This document shows, in pieces, positions 1 through 8,811 of a stretch of DNA of 39,413 nt (positions are counted from its first letter, which is position 1; each line of letters begins with the position of its first letter). The position numbers and the translations under genes are program-made. The notes under the pieces were generated by a model. The model saw only the letters and a list, made by a program, of their open reading frames with translations. It had not been told where the DNA came from and made no database searches. The DNA is taken from the NCBI GenBank assembly GCA_021841005.1, contig JAKBVZ010000003.1:1-39413 (forward strand), given 5' to 3'. The stretch comes from Actinomycetes bacterium (GTDB lineage: Bacteria > Actinomycetota > Acidimicrobiia > Acidimicrobiales > JAMCPL01).

Positions 1-150
1 CTGGAATACTTCGTGGAGTTCCGGATCGCCGCCCGATCCGTGCTACCTGTGGAAGCTGATATGCATATCCGGCTAAGCAGCAAAGGTGAGATGGCATTAA
101 CCATGTTTGGCAATGACAGTAATGATAGTGATGTGGAGGTTGGGTCATGA
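1..150 (+). CDS. 3' end of an unrecognised gene (partial)
   Basis: An open frame runs from the first base of the window to a TGA at 148-150 and encodes 49 residues, ending in an acidic, Asp/Ser/Asn-rich tail (FGNDSNDSDVEVGS). It continues beyond the left edge. Its stop overlaps the ATG of the next gene in an ATGA arrangement, which suggests both are translated from one transcript. I do not recognise the family from this fragment. The frame is favoured because of the precise 4-base overlap and the absence of any other signal here. Confidence 0.55.
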   Translation: MEYFVEFRIAARSVLPVEADMHIRLSSKGEMALTMFGNDSNDSDVEVGS

Positions 151-1514
151 GAGTCCCAAAAGTAAGTCGAAAATTAATGATACCGCTGGTGTCCATCATC
201 ATAGTAGGTGTAGCGGTTGTTGGCATAGGTGTAAGTGGTGGGTACCATAAAGCCAAGCTCAACCGAGTGCAGCAGGAACTGGAAAAGGTACTCCAGGAGA
301 GTAAAAGAAGCATCCAGGAGCCCGAGGGAGTGGGGGCGCCGAAGCCGGGTATATCCCTACCGGCATTTCCCCATTACCCGATGGTCCCGACCGAGCCACT
401 AAATAATGAGGTAGATTCACTCGATTTCGTAAGTCCAACGGTCGGATGGCTTACTTCTGGAACTTATTACAGTTTTGGTCGATCTCTTCCATCCCCATTG
501 TATGAAACTACCGATGGAGGCATTTTATGGAAGGAAGTTCTCAAAAGTGTCGATGTCGGAGATTACCTGGACTTCGTGAATCCAATGGATGGTTGGGATG
601 TGGGTGCTACGCCGGGAATATTAAGAACGACTGACGGCGGGCGATACTGGACGGTGCTGGCTCAGCCTGACGGAAAGCAAGGCAGCCTTTCTCTCGGTAA
701 TGTCACACAAGTGGTCTCCTTCTCCTCACCAGAGTCGGGCTGGGCTCTTGTTTCCTCAGGCGTTATGTATTCCACCAATAATGGAGGGACCACTTGGACG
801 AGAATACCCAACACTCCACGTCTTCCCGAGGAGATCTGTATGGCATCGCCCACTTCTGGTTATGTCTTGAGTACAAAAGGAGTCTACATAACCTCTAATG
901 GTGGATCGTCATGGACTCTCAGCTACCCAACACCACCGCAGATAAATCTGACGACGATTTATGGGGACCCCATTCTTGCTTGCGACGGACCGACTGCAGA
1001 GGTTATGTATCCGCTCAACAATGGAAAGTACAACACCTCCGATGTACCTGTTAGCAGGAATAGCCCAGTGGTGGCCAGAACTGCAAACTTTGGCAAGTCA
1101 TGGAAGATCGTCTATGTTGCTGGTGGCGCGCCGATCCTTAACAACATAGGGCCTCAGCTTGCAGGGATGCGAGACAGCGTAGCCACACGATTCCTTGTTC
1201 CACTCGGTACTGAAGGATTTGCATTGTTTGCAGACGAACGGCTCCCTTTCAACAACAACATAGGAACGCTTTATATAAGATCGGAGATGGTGGCCACCTA
1301 TAATGGTGGAGCTAGTTTTATAGATCCGGGAATCACAAGCGGGCAAGGGACAGAGACCGAATCTGCTTCTGCAGTTTCACCCGACCAGATCTTCGTCATC
1401 GAAGGGGTAGATGGACCTCCAGCAACGATATCTCTATTCGAGACAACAAATGGTGGGACAACATGGCATGTAGTGGACAGTGCCCCTGCCGGTGAGTGGC
1501 CGCCATTACAGTGA
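147..1514 (+). CDS. Membrane-anchored YCF48/BNR-like beta-propeller protein
   Basis: A 455-residue protein. A basic N-terminus is followed by one hydrophobic segment (about residues 11-30), so the protein is probably anchored with its bulk outside the cytoplasm. The rest carries about seven blade motifs of the T-x-DGG-x-x-W type: ETTDGGILW, RTTDGGRYW, STNNGGTTW, ITSNGGSSW, TANFGKSW, ATYNGGASF and ETTNGGTTW. These are the marks of the YCF48/BNR-like propeller family, which includes photosystem II assembly factors and many extracellular proteins of unknown role in non-phototrophs. The start ATG overlaps the stop of the preceding frame, so the two are likely coupled. No enzyme motif is visible. 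The fold assignment is firm but the role is unknown. Confidence 0.85.
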   Translation: MRVPKVSRKLMIPLVSIIIVGVAVVGIGVSGGYHKAKLNRVQQELEKVLQESKRSIQEPEGVGAPKPGISLPAFPHYPMVPTEPLNNEVDSLDFVSPTVGWLTSGTYYSFGRSLPSPLYETTDGGILWKEVLKSVDVGDYLDFVNPMDGWDVGATPGILRTTDGGRYWTVLAQPDGKQGSLSLGNVTQVVSFSSPESGWALVSSGVMYSTNNGGTTWTRIPNTPRLPEEICMASPTSGYVLSTKGVYITSNGGSSWTLSYPTPPQINLTTIYGDPILACDGPTAEVMYPLNNGKYNTSDVPVSRNSPVVARTANFGKSWKIVYVAGGAPILNNIGPQLAGMRDSVATRFLVPLGTEGFALFADERLPFNNNIGTLYIRSEMVATYNGGASFIDPGITSGQGTETESASAVSPDQIFVIEGVDGPPATISLFETTNGGTTWHVVDSAPAGEWPPLQ

Positions 1515-1579
1515 TTCATAACCGGTCACGTAAAACTGCATGCAACTGAAGAGCTGCACGAAGGCGGTCAAAACAGAGG

Positions 1580-1620
1580 TTGTCAAGCCGAAGGTCGCGG
1601 GTTCAAATCCCGTACGACGT
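1580..1620 (+). pseudogene. Decayed tRNA 3' half, tRNA-Asp(GUC)-like
   Basis: A T-arm is visible at 1597-1613 (stem GCGGG, loop TTCAAAT, stem CCCGT), preceded by a 5-base variable region AGGTC and, in exact register, a 7-base loop TTGTCAA whose positions 34-36 would read GTC. The seven bases after the T-arm lie where the acceptor 3' strand would be. The anticodon stem does not pair, no matching 5' acceptor strand or D-arm is seen upstream, and no CCA follows. It therefore reads as a remnant, not a working tRNA. It overlaps the last codons of the P-type ATPase gene on the other strand. The tRNA-Asp identity is an inference from the loop register only. Confidence 0.4.
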
Positions 1621-4600
1621 GAGGTAGGAGACTGCACGCGGAACGATGATGGAACCGACCGTCGCCACCCCTGCTGCTCCACCAGCGATGGTCCACCCTA
1701 CAGGACCGAGTGGAGTGCAACCGAAGAATTGACTAATAACTGGTGTCTGCACTACCCCAATCAGCACGAGGCTCGAAGCAAGAGTGGAACCGAGCACTAG
1801 CGGACTGTGGACACCCACTACGGCTGTCTGGGCCAGCTGGGTCCCCACCAGTGCAGCCAGGGCGACCGTGCTCGCCCGCCGGTGCCTGCCCGTGGCCCTA
1901 GCCAGCATCCAGGCACCCGTTGCCCCGCCGGCAGTGGTGATAGCGCGTACAGCGATCTGTTTGGCAAGTGCCGATCCGAGGGAGGCATCGGGGCCTTCGT
2001 GGAGAAGTGATTCAGGATCGCGGCCCACTGGCGACTGCAGGGCAATCGTGATGGCTGGAAGCATATCGGTCAGTAGATTCACCAGCAGGAACTGCCGCGG
2101 ACCCAGAGCAGATGCGCCAGTGATGGCTGCAGTTGTCACGCTGAATGCCACTTCACCGAGATTGCCTCCCACCAGGATACCGAGAGCGTCGCGTACCGAT
2201 GCCCACATGGCCCGACCTTCTACGATGGCGTCCACAATCGTCTCTATCCGATCATCGGTCACCACCAGGTCAGCAGCTTCCCGAGCCGCAGATGCACCCC
2301 GACCTCCGAGAGCGATACCGGCATAGGCAAGCCGGATTGCCGCGGCATCATTGGCCCCATCGCCCGTCATGGCTACTATGCGTCCAGCACTCTGCAGCGC
2401 TGTTACGATCCGTACTTTGTGAGCCGGGGTGACTCTGGCGAATACTGACACCTCGGAAACGATTTCCTGCAGTTCTGCATTGCTCATCGCGTCCAGCTCG
2501 ATGCCGGTCATGATCCGTTTGGAATCAAAAGGTTCATCTTCATGGCCCGCTGTGCCGCTGAGAATACCGAGTTCTCTGGCCACAGCCTCTGCGGTGCTAG
2601 GATGATCGCCAGTGATCATTACCACCTCTACGCCGGCTTGACCCAGTTGCTCTACTGCAGCGGCTGCGGTAGGACGTACGTGGTCCGCCATCCCCAAGAA
2701 GCCGAGTAGTTCGAGATCGGACACCCGCTCATCCACAAGGTTACCACGTGCCGTAGCATTTCTTTGAGCCACTGCCAGCACTCGTAGCCCCTTGCCTGCC
2801 AAGCGCTCGACTTCGACATCGAGTCGCTGTCGAACCCTACTGCCCAATTTCACAGATCCATTAGGCGAACGCCATGTCGTGCAACGCGGCAAGATCACTT
2901 CGGGGGCTCCCTTGGCTGCTACCAGCGACCCAGTTCGACCCGTACCAACCACGGCATGAAAGCCACGGCTCGGTTCGAAAGCCAATTCGCTGACCTGCAG
3001 CCAGCCACCAATCTCGTCATCCGTCTTCACCCCTGCCCTGGTGGCCCCTTCTACGACAGCTTGATCAGTGGCATGAGGTAGGACCTCGCTGCCTTCGCAT
3101 GACGGGCTGGCTCGAAGCGCCGCCGCCACGACAGATCGAGTGGTGGGGCCGACATTTTCTATTGAATCGTCATGTATCCCATCGGATATTCGCTGTAGAG
3201 CGATATGCCCTGCTGTAAGTGTGCCTGTTTTGTCGAAACACAGTACATCGACACGGCCCAATGCTTCAATGGTATGGGGATTACGCACGAGTGCTCCCCT
3301 CTGGGAGAGCCGCCGAGCTGATGCGAGTTGAGCGGCGTTGGCGAGCAGAGGAAGTCCTTCAGGGACCGCAGCTACCATCAGGCTGACTCCCGAACCGACC
3401 GCTCGACGTAGCGGAAGCCCCCGTAGGAGCCCAAGCCCTGTCACCACTGCACCGCTTGCAACAGTCGCGGGTACGGTCAGAGCACTGATTCTCGCCAGAC
3501 GCGCCTCGACTCCGCTGTGAGGAGCCTCGGGTGCTTCAGCAAGACCTTTGCGGGACTCAGTTGATTGGCCTAGTGCCACCACCACCGCTAGAGCGCTACC
3601 AGCCACAACCGTTGTTCCCTCGTAAAGCATGCACGTACGGTCGGCTACAGCCATGCCCGGCGTCGCGGCCGCCTGTTTCAGTACCGGAAACGACTCCCCC
3701 GTGAGCGACGACTCATCGACTTCGCACGATATGGCCTCCAGGATACGGCAATCAGCGGGTACTTGATCACCACTCGAAAGCTCGACCACGTCTCCCCACA
3801 CGAGTTTTTCGTGTCCGATATCTACACGCATCCCAGAGCGACGAACGCCTACGGTGGCGGTGCTCTTACCCTCCAACTGCTCGAGGGCGCCCTCGGTCCG
3901 AAGCCGTTGAGCAGCGCCAATGGCAGCGTTGACTCCTGTCACCCCTGCCACGAGCACGGCATCTGTTACCGAACCGACGGCTGCCGACAGGCCGGCCCCT
4001 ACTGCCAGTATCGGAGTGAGAGGGTTTGCCAACTCGTCGAAGAGCGCTTGGGCTGCCTTGACAGCAAAGGGTCGTTGCGGGACAGCAGTTATCTCACGAC
4101 GGCGAGCCTCTTCTGCGTCAAGTCCTTTCGAAGAACTACTCAATGCAGAGATAACGGCTTCGGATGGCATAGTGTGCCACGGTGGTGCGGCAACAGGCAT
4201 CGGGACACGGCGATGTGCCGCGGTCGAAGCGGACAGGACCGAGGTGGCCTGGGCAGCGAGAGCGGCCATGTTTACCGGGAGGGCAGCACGTCGACTTGCA
4301 GTCACGGGAAGTCCCGTGAGCGCCCATACTCCACCAATCCCGGAGCCCGCGAGCGAAAGCATCACACTGCGCCGGCTCGCTTGACGAGCCAGCCGGGCTG
4401 CCTGTACGATCAGAAACGCTGAGCCCAGGTCTTCCCCGGCCAGCAGATGGGCACCCCAAGGGGGATCATGAGCTCGTCCCGTGAGACCGAAACCGCAGTC
4501 TGCCGCATGCAGCGCTCCCCGCGCTTCACCGCCGGAGATCAGCAATACCACATGCCCATCTGCCTGTAGAGAGCGGACAGACGAGCGCAAGCGCCTACCC

Positions 4601-6009
4601 CCGGCAACGACCTTATCCGCTCCGAGTCGGCGTGCAACCGCTCCCCTGGTCCCCGCAACCACCAGCTGGAAACCTGCTAGCCTGACTGCCTCAGCCAGCG
4701 AAGCCGCCAATGGTTCCAGCTCGTATTCCAGCGTGGCAAGAGCGGTCAGGTGACCCGACTTGGCGAGCCCGAGCACGCCGGCGCCACCTTTGCCGAGTGT
4801 CCTGGCCTTCGTGGATATGCCGCGGGGAAACTCCACCCCGATCTCTCCAAGGTCACCAAGCGGCGCCAGTACCCAGTTTCTTCGACGTACTAGAGCTAAA
4901 GGTTGGGAGGCATCGAATGCCGCATCCAACCGCGTGGCCACTTCAGTGGGATCTGCGTCTCCGAGAACTTCGAAGCCCGCCATCCGGCTACGTCCAGTAG
5001 AAAGCACCGTAGAATCCAGAACTACGGTGTCCACCCTGTCGAGCCTGAGAAGAGCCGTACGGTCCATCACTAATACACCGCGAGCAGACAATGCCCTACT
5101 GATTCCTGCCGTATAAGCCTCTTGCCCAAGGCGTGCCGCCTTTGGCACCCCAGCGACAAAGGCATTGCCCGCTCTTTGCAAACTACGGGTTCCTGCCAAG
5201 CCAAGACCGAACGCGGCAAAGGTCGCTAATGAAGCCCTGTCAGCGTAGTGTTCTACGGGACCGCGAGGTAACGGCAATGGGCGGGTATCGCGCTCGATCG
5301 GATCGATCGAACTGTGATGATGGCCGTAGAACTCCGGCTCACGCTTCGTCCACAGCGCATTGATGGAACGGAGTTCGCTAATTCGATTGGTCCTGTGGGT
5401 AATGTCGACCACTAGACCCAGAGGACCTTGAGAGAGAGCCTGCGTGAAAGCATTGGTCAGGCCGAGACCGAGATCCGTGGCGGTATGGCCTATATGAGCA
5501 TCGAGCAGGCGGCGTACTCTTGGTTCGCTTTCCGCAAGGGATACCAATGAACCGATTTCACTGGGCAACGGAGTAAAGCTGAGAACCTGGCCAAAAATGC
5601 TGATACCCAGTCCTGCTACGTCGGCACCGAGTGCTATCGCGTTCCGGCGTATTGACTCGATGTCGCCGGGGTGCTCGGGACGGTCATAGGAAAATCGCTC
5701 CCGATGCAGACCATGCTCCTCCTCGACCCCCTCGACCACTTCGACCAGGTCATCGAGACCTGAGCTATCAGCGTCAAAGGCAACCACCACATGACCCGTT
5801 ATTGCATTGACTTCCGCCCACTGCACGCCGTCGAGTGCGGCGAGAGCTTGCTTGACGTGCCGGGTGAATTCTTCGAGCCCCTGCCTGCGTGAGGCGCGTA
5901 CCTCAATATGAGCACGACCATTCGCCACCCAGGATCGCCTGCGTTTGCGACCGCTGAACCACCCGTCGATTAACTTGACCGGTCCTATAGAGGGTATGGC
6001 AAAGCTCAT
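1603..6009 (-). CDS. ctpI: Long cation-transporting P-type ATPase, CtpI-like, with degenerate N-terminal half
   Basis: A 1468-residue ATP-driven cation pump of the inner membrane. The C-terminal half has every catalytic mark: TGES (770-773) in the actuator domain, PEGLP (883-887) in the transmembrane ion site, DKTGTLT with the phosphorylated Asp at 926, and TGDGAND (1215-1221) in the hinge. PEGLP is typical of Ca2+/Mn2+/Mg2+-type (P2) pumps, but the ion is not determined here. The first 600 residues look like a second, dead P-type unit: an HMA-like start (about 30-80), a segment VVLDSTVLSTG (329-339) where DKTGTLT would be, and a GGEARGALHAADCGFGL stretch resembling the hinge. Mycobacterial CtpI and CtpH are similarly long. 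The stop codon lies inside a decayed tRNA-like sequence. A small membrane-protein gene lies 110 bases upstream on the same strand. Confidence 0.9.
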   Translation of the reverse strand: MSFAIPSIGPVKLIDGWFSGRKRRRSWVANGRAHIEVRASRRQGLEEFTRHVKQALAALDGVQWAEVNAITGHVVVAFDADSSGLDDLVEVVEGVEEEHGLHRERFSYDRPEHPGDIESIRRNAIALGADVAGLGISIFGQVLSFTPLPSEIGSLVSLAESEPRVRRLLDAHIGHTATDLGLGLTNAFTQALSQGPLGLVVDITHRTNRISELRSINALWTKREPEFYGHHHSSIDPIERDTRPLPLPRGPVEHYADRASLATFAAFGLGLAGTRSLQRAGNAFVAGVPKAARLGQEAYTAGISRALSARGVLVMDRTALLRLDRVDTVVLDSTVLSTGRSRMAGFEVLGDADPTEVATRLDAAFDASQPLALVRRRNWVLAPLGDLGEIGVEFPRGISTKARTLGKGGAGVLGLAKSGHLTALATLEYELEPLAASLAEAVRLAGFQLVVAGTRGAVARRLGADKVVAGGRRLRSSVRSLQADGHVVLLISGGEARGALHAADCGFGLTGRAHDPPWGAHLLAGEDLGSAFLIVQAARLARQASRRSVMLSLAGSGIGGVWALTGLPVTASRRAALPVNMAALAAQATSVLSASTAAHRRVPMPVAAPPWHTMPSEAVISALSSSSKGLDAEEARRREITAVPQRPFAVKAAQALFDELANPLTPILAVGAGLSAAVGSVTDAVLVAGVTGVNAAIGAAQRLRTEGALEQLEGKSTATVGVRRSGMRVDIGHEKLVWGDVVELSSGDQVPADCRILEAISCEVDESSLTGESFPVLKQAAATPGMAVADRTCMLYEGTTVVAGSALAVVVALGQSTESRKGLAEAPEAPHSGVEARLARISALTVPATVASGAVVTGLGLLRGLPLRRAVGSGVSLMVAAVPEGLPLLANAAQLASARRLSQRGALVRNPHTIEALGRVDVLCFDKTGTLTAGHIALQRISDGIHDDSIENVGPTTRSVVAAALRASPSCEGSEVLPHATDQAVVEGATRAGVKTDDEIGGWLQVSELAFEPSRGFHAVVGTGRTGSLVAAKGAPEVILPRCTTWRSPNGSVKLGSRVRQRLDVEVERLAGKGLRVLAVAQRNATARGNLVDERVSDLELLGFLGMADHVRPTAAAAVEQLGQAGVEVVMITGDHPSTAEAVARELGILSGTAGHEDEPFDSKRIMTGIELDAMSNAELQEIVSEVSVFARVTPAHKVRIVTALQSAGRIVAMTGDGANDAAAIRLAYAGIALGGRGASAAREAADLVVTDDRIETIVDAIVEGRAMWASVRDALGILVGGNLGEVAFSVTTAAITGASALGPRQFLLVNLLTDMLPAITIALQSPVGRDPESLLHEGPDASLGSALAKQIAVRAITTAGGATGAWMLARATGRHRRASTVALAALVGTQLAQTAVVGVHSPLVLGSTLASSLVLIGVVQTPVISQFFGCTPLGPVGWTIAGGAAGVATVGSIIVPRAVSYLTSYGI

Positions 6010-6119
6010 ATACGATTCATATGCGCATGATTCGTAACTCGCGACCTATGGCCCGCAACCCTATGATCCGCTGAACCTCTTAGTTCATCACAGAGCATCC
6101 GGTGCTACTGAATCGCCGG

Positions 6120-6377
6120 TCAATTTTGCCTGGAATGGTGGTGAGCCATCACGACGCTCGCACCTATGAGCGCAGCAACGGGAAGATCTACGACGCCAAA
6201 GGCCACCGTAGCCACCAATGCACCCGCAAAGGCCATACCTATGACCGGCTCTGCCACACGAGTATGGAGCACTGGTATTACATAGCCAGCACGTTTTCGC
6301 GCCGAAACTGATATATCGTGCCCTGATTCACCTTCCCCACTTGTACCTGCAGTATCAGCTACCGTCTTAACCACCAT
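6120..6377 (-). CDS. Small membrane protein next to the P-type ATPase
   Basis: An 85-residue protein that starts within a longer open frame. The start at 6377 is chosen because AAGGAGG lies a few bases before the ATG (5'-AAGGAGGTTCACATG), whereas the upstream extension is basic and unlike a protein. Residues 1-40 are polar. Residues 43-80 are hydrophobic (VIGMAFAGALVATVAFG, then AALIGASVVM) and could form a hairpin of two membrane segments, ending with AHHHSRQN. Three adjacent histidines follow the membrane part. It lies 110 bases upstream of the ATPase gene on the same strand and is probably co-transcribed. No family is recognised. An accessory role for the pump is only an inference from position. 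Confidence 0.65.
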   Translation of the reverse strand: MVVKTVADTAGTSGEGESGHDISVSARKRAGYVIPVLHTRVAEPVIGMAFAGALVATVAFGVVDLPVAALIGASVVMAHHHSRQN

Positions 6378-6429
6378 GTGAACCTCCTTCCACTTCAACA
6401 AGTATACCATGTAGCATTTCCCACAATCC

Positions 6430-6453
6430 CCGATCCCGGATCTTCGGGATCGG
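6430..6453. repeat. Perfect 9-bp inverted repeat (hairpin) between divergent genes
   Basis: CCGATCCCG (6430-6438) and its exact complement CGGGATCGG (6445-6453) are separated by six bases. It lies about 50 bases upstream of the start of the 85-residue membrane protein and in the divergent gap before the aminotransferase. No T-run follows on either strand, so a terminator is unlikely. An operator for a dimeric repressor or a leader hairpin fits better. Confidence 0.5.
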
Positions 6454-6651
6454 TTGTAGCAATAATCGCGTTGACTGCGAGCAAGCAAGGTCCCGCGAGG
6501 TTGCGGAGACATGAGCTGTAGCGGAAAAGGCGACAAGCAGCTTGAGTGATCTCGTTCCAGAGGGTCATTGCGCCGGCCATTGCGGCACCTATGCATCTTG
6601 TGGCGGTCCAAATTTAAGGAAAGTATCAGCCATTTTTAACATGTTTCTAAT

Positions 6652-7677
6652 ATGAACAGTGTGAGATGGGTACGTGAAGATCGCGAAAATACTGCCTACG
6701 ATTGGGCGTTTGATGCAAGTACTCGGGGGTTCCAGGCCGGCAGGAGTGGATCGTTGCCTGGTTTGCCGGTCGGATGGGCGCGCGAGGTTTCCTTGCCAGT
6801 CCTTGACGACTGGTACGAAGGCCGGGTAGTGGAGCATCCGACTTTTCCATTGGTATGGCTCAACGGAGAGATCCTACCAGCTGAAGATGCTCTGATCAGT
6901 GTTACTGATCATGGATTTGTCGTTGGTGACGGTGTGTTTGAAACGGTTCTGATTACCAACGGATACCCGTTTGCCCTCCGGCGGCACCTGAGTCGCCTGC
7001 TCTCCTCGGCGCTCCAACTTGGCATCGGTCGACCCGATGTAACTTGCTTGACCAGCGGTGTCCGCGAGCTGATAGCGGCTAATGAATGCGAAGAGGGAGC
7101 TCTTCGAATTATTGTCACGCCTGGCCCCGGTCCGGTCGGCTCGCAACGGCGTACCGGCCCGCATCACACGGCAGTGCTTATCCTTTCCCCGCTCCACCCG
7201 CCAGCGCACCAGGCAAGTGCGGTTGTGTGTCCGTGGGCTCGTAACGAAAATGGGGTGCTCACCGGTTTGAAAACCACATCGTATGCCGAGAATGCGTGTG
7301 CACTGGCTTGGGCAATCGCCCATGGAGCCAGCGAAGCGCTTTTTGCCAATACCAAGGGCATGCTTTGCGAAGGGAGTGGCACCAATATCTTTCTTGGGAT
7401 CGACGGCGAGCTGATTACCCCACCGGTGACGAGTGGGTGCCTTCCTGGGATAACCCGATCTCTTCTCCTGGAACATCTTGATGTCATCGAGCGTGATGTA
7501 CCCGTGACGATTCTGGAGGAGCCTGATACCGTCCAAGAGGCATTCCTCACCTCGTCATTGCGTCTTATCCGGCCCCTCGAACGTATCGGGGATCATGTCT
7601 TTCTGGGGGATCCCGGCCCCCTGTCCGCCAGGGCCTCGGAGTGCATGGAGAAGCTGCTGTCAACTAGAGTGGAGTGA
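6652..7677 (+). CDS. Class IV PLP-dependent aminotransferase / aminodeoxychorismate lyase-like
   Basis: A 341-residue fold-type IV PLP enzyme, the group holding branched-chain aminotransferase (IlvE), D-amino acid aminotransferase and 4-amino-4-deoxychorismate lyase (PabC). Family marks are VWLNGE..P.EDA..SV.DHGF..GDGVFET (68-98), the PLP lysine in GLKTTSYAEN (K207), and LCEGSGTNIF, where the Glu contacts the cofactor. The substrate cannot be fixed from sequence. The family core begins near residue 68, so the first 60 or so residues are extra. A GTG at codon 60 is an alternative start, while the ATG at 6652 has no clear ribosome site and could be read from a leaderless message. The stop lies 14 bases before the start of the following dehydrogenase, so the two form an operon. 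Confidence 0.85.
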   Translation: MNSVRWVREDRENTAYDWAFDASTRGFQAGRSGSLPGLPVGWAREVSLPVLDDWYEGRVVEHPTFPLVWLNGEILPAEDALISVTDHGFVVGDGVFETVLITNGYPFALRRHLSRLLSSALQLGIGRPDVTCLTSGVRELIAANECEEGALRIIVTPGPGPVGSQRRTGPHHTAVLILSPLHPPAHQASAVVCPWARNENGVLTGLKTTSYAENACALAWAIAHGASEALFANTKGMLCEGSGTNIFLGIDGELITPPVTSGCLPGITRSLLLEHLDVIERDVPVTILEEPDTVQEAFLTSSLRLIRPLERIGDHVFLGDPGPLSARASECMEKLLSTRVE

Positions 7678-7691
7678 GTGGAGGTCTGGTC

Positions 7692-8723
7692 ATGAGTGAA
7701 CAGGGAATTACTCAGAGCGATACAAGTCCCCTTGTTGTCGCGGGCTTCGAGGATGCTTTGAAGCGCCTCGTGCAGCGAGTACAGACACAAGAATGTCCTT
7801 CGTTCGATGCAGTTCCTCTTGACCACGAGGGTCGTCCCAACGGAGGCTCGCCTCATTTGGCCGATGTGCTCTGGGTGGGCGGAGGTTCACCTTCTGGAGG
7901 CATCCGCTGGCGTCCGTCGGAGTCGGTAAGGCGAGCGATCGAGGCGCTGCCCAGCCTTCGCTGGGTGCATACGGACTCCGTGGGCATCGACCACCTCCCT
8001 CTTGTGGAGCTACGGCAACGGGGGATCGTAGTGACCAATGGTGGAGACAACTTTGCCCGGCCGATGGCGGAGTGGGTCGTTCTGGCCATGCTGGCTGCCG
8101 TCAAGAACCTGCCTGCCTTCGTACGCTACTCCGACGATGGATACTGGGCACGTGGGCTGTTCCAGGACGAGTTGCAGGGAAAGGTGGCGCTCATGCTCGG
8201 TTTGGGATCCTTTGCTCAGGTCGCCGCGAAGCTATTGGAACCCTTCGGGGTCGAGGTGGTTGCTCTCGTCCGTAATCCCCGTTCACCCGGCGCAGTGCAC
8301 AGTGTGCGACTGGTCCATGGGGACAGATGGCGAGACGAGCTGCCTCGGACGGATTTCTTGGTCGCTGGCCTGCCGCTCACTCCGTCGACGGAGGGCATAG
8401 TCGATACCGAGGTGCTCGGAGCGTTACACCCGGCGGCATGGCTGATCAATTTCGCCAGGGGTAAATTGATAGGAGAGGAAGCGCTGGTTGCCGCTCTCGA
8501 TGCCGGCGCGATCGGGGGTGCGGTGTTGGATGCCTTCCCTGAAGAGCCGTTACCGTCAGGTCACTCGTTATGGGGACGGCCCAATGTGCTGGTCTTGCCT
8601 CACTCGACATGGTTTTCACCGCATGTAGGTGAGCGGGCGGAGCGACGTTTTGTGGCGCAGTTATGGCGATGGGTGAAAAAGGAGCCCTTGGTCGGCTCGA
8701 GGGACCTCGAGGCAGGCTACTGA
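7692..8723 (+). CDS. D-isomer-specific 2-hydroxyacid dehydrogenase
   Basis: A 343-residue NAD(P)-dependent oxidoreductase of the D-2-hydroxyacid dehydrogenase family. The catalytic triad is visible: Arg256 in INFARGK, Glu in FPEEPLP (284-285) and His304 in LPHSTWFSP. The nucleotide-binding loop reads GLGSFAQVAA (170-179), in which the third glycine of GxGxxG is Ala175. That is unusual but tolerated in this family. SVGIDHL (97-103) matches the substrate-site loop. The start at 7692 is chosen because GGAGG sits 7 bases before it; an earlier in-frame start at 7674 overlaps the aminotransferase stop. Pairing with a class IV aminotransferase suggests conversion between a 2-oxo acid, its amino acid and its hydroxy acid, though the substrate is unknown. 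Confidence 0.85.
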   Translation: MSEQGITQSDTSPLVVAGFEDALKRLVQRVQTQECPSFDAVPLDHEGRPNGGSPHLADVLWVGGGSPSGGIRWRPSESVRRAIEALPSLRWVHTDSVGIDHLPLVELRQRGIVVTNGGDNFARPMAEWVVLAMLAAVKNLPAFVRYSDDGYWARGLFQDELQGKVALMLGLGSFAQVAAKLLEPFGVEVVALVRNPRSPGAVHSVRLVHGDRWRDELPRTDFLVAGLPLTPSTEGIVDTEVLGALHPAAWLINFARGKLIGEEALVAALDAGAIGGAVLDAFPEEPLPSGHSLWGRPNVLVLPHSTWFSPHVGERAERRFVAQLWRWVKKEPLVGSRDLEAGY

Positions 8724-8811
8724 ATGCTCCATTCCGTCGACCGGACATTGCGCGCTAGCGGCATGCAACGGCTCAGCAGGTAGGACGGTCCCTAAACGGC
8801 GGGCACTGGAA

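Noticed and set aside
1540-1800. 86-residue plus-strand gene
   Set aside because: Contains VAGSNPV, the usual mistranslation of a tRNA T-arm, and overlaps the ATPase gene antisense.
3763-4422. 219-residue plus-strand frame
   Set aside because: Shadow frame inside the P-type ATPase gene, with no family features.
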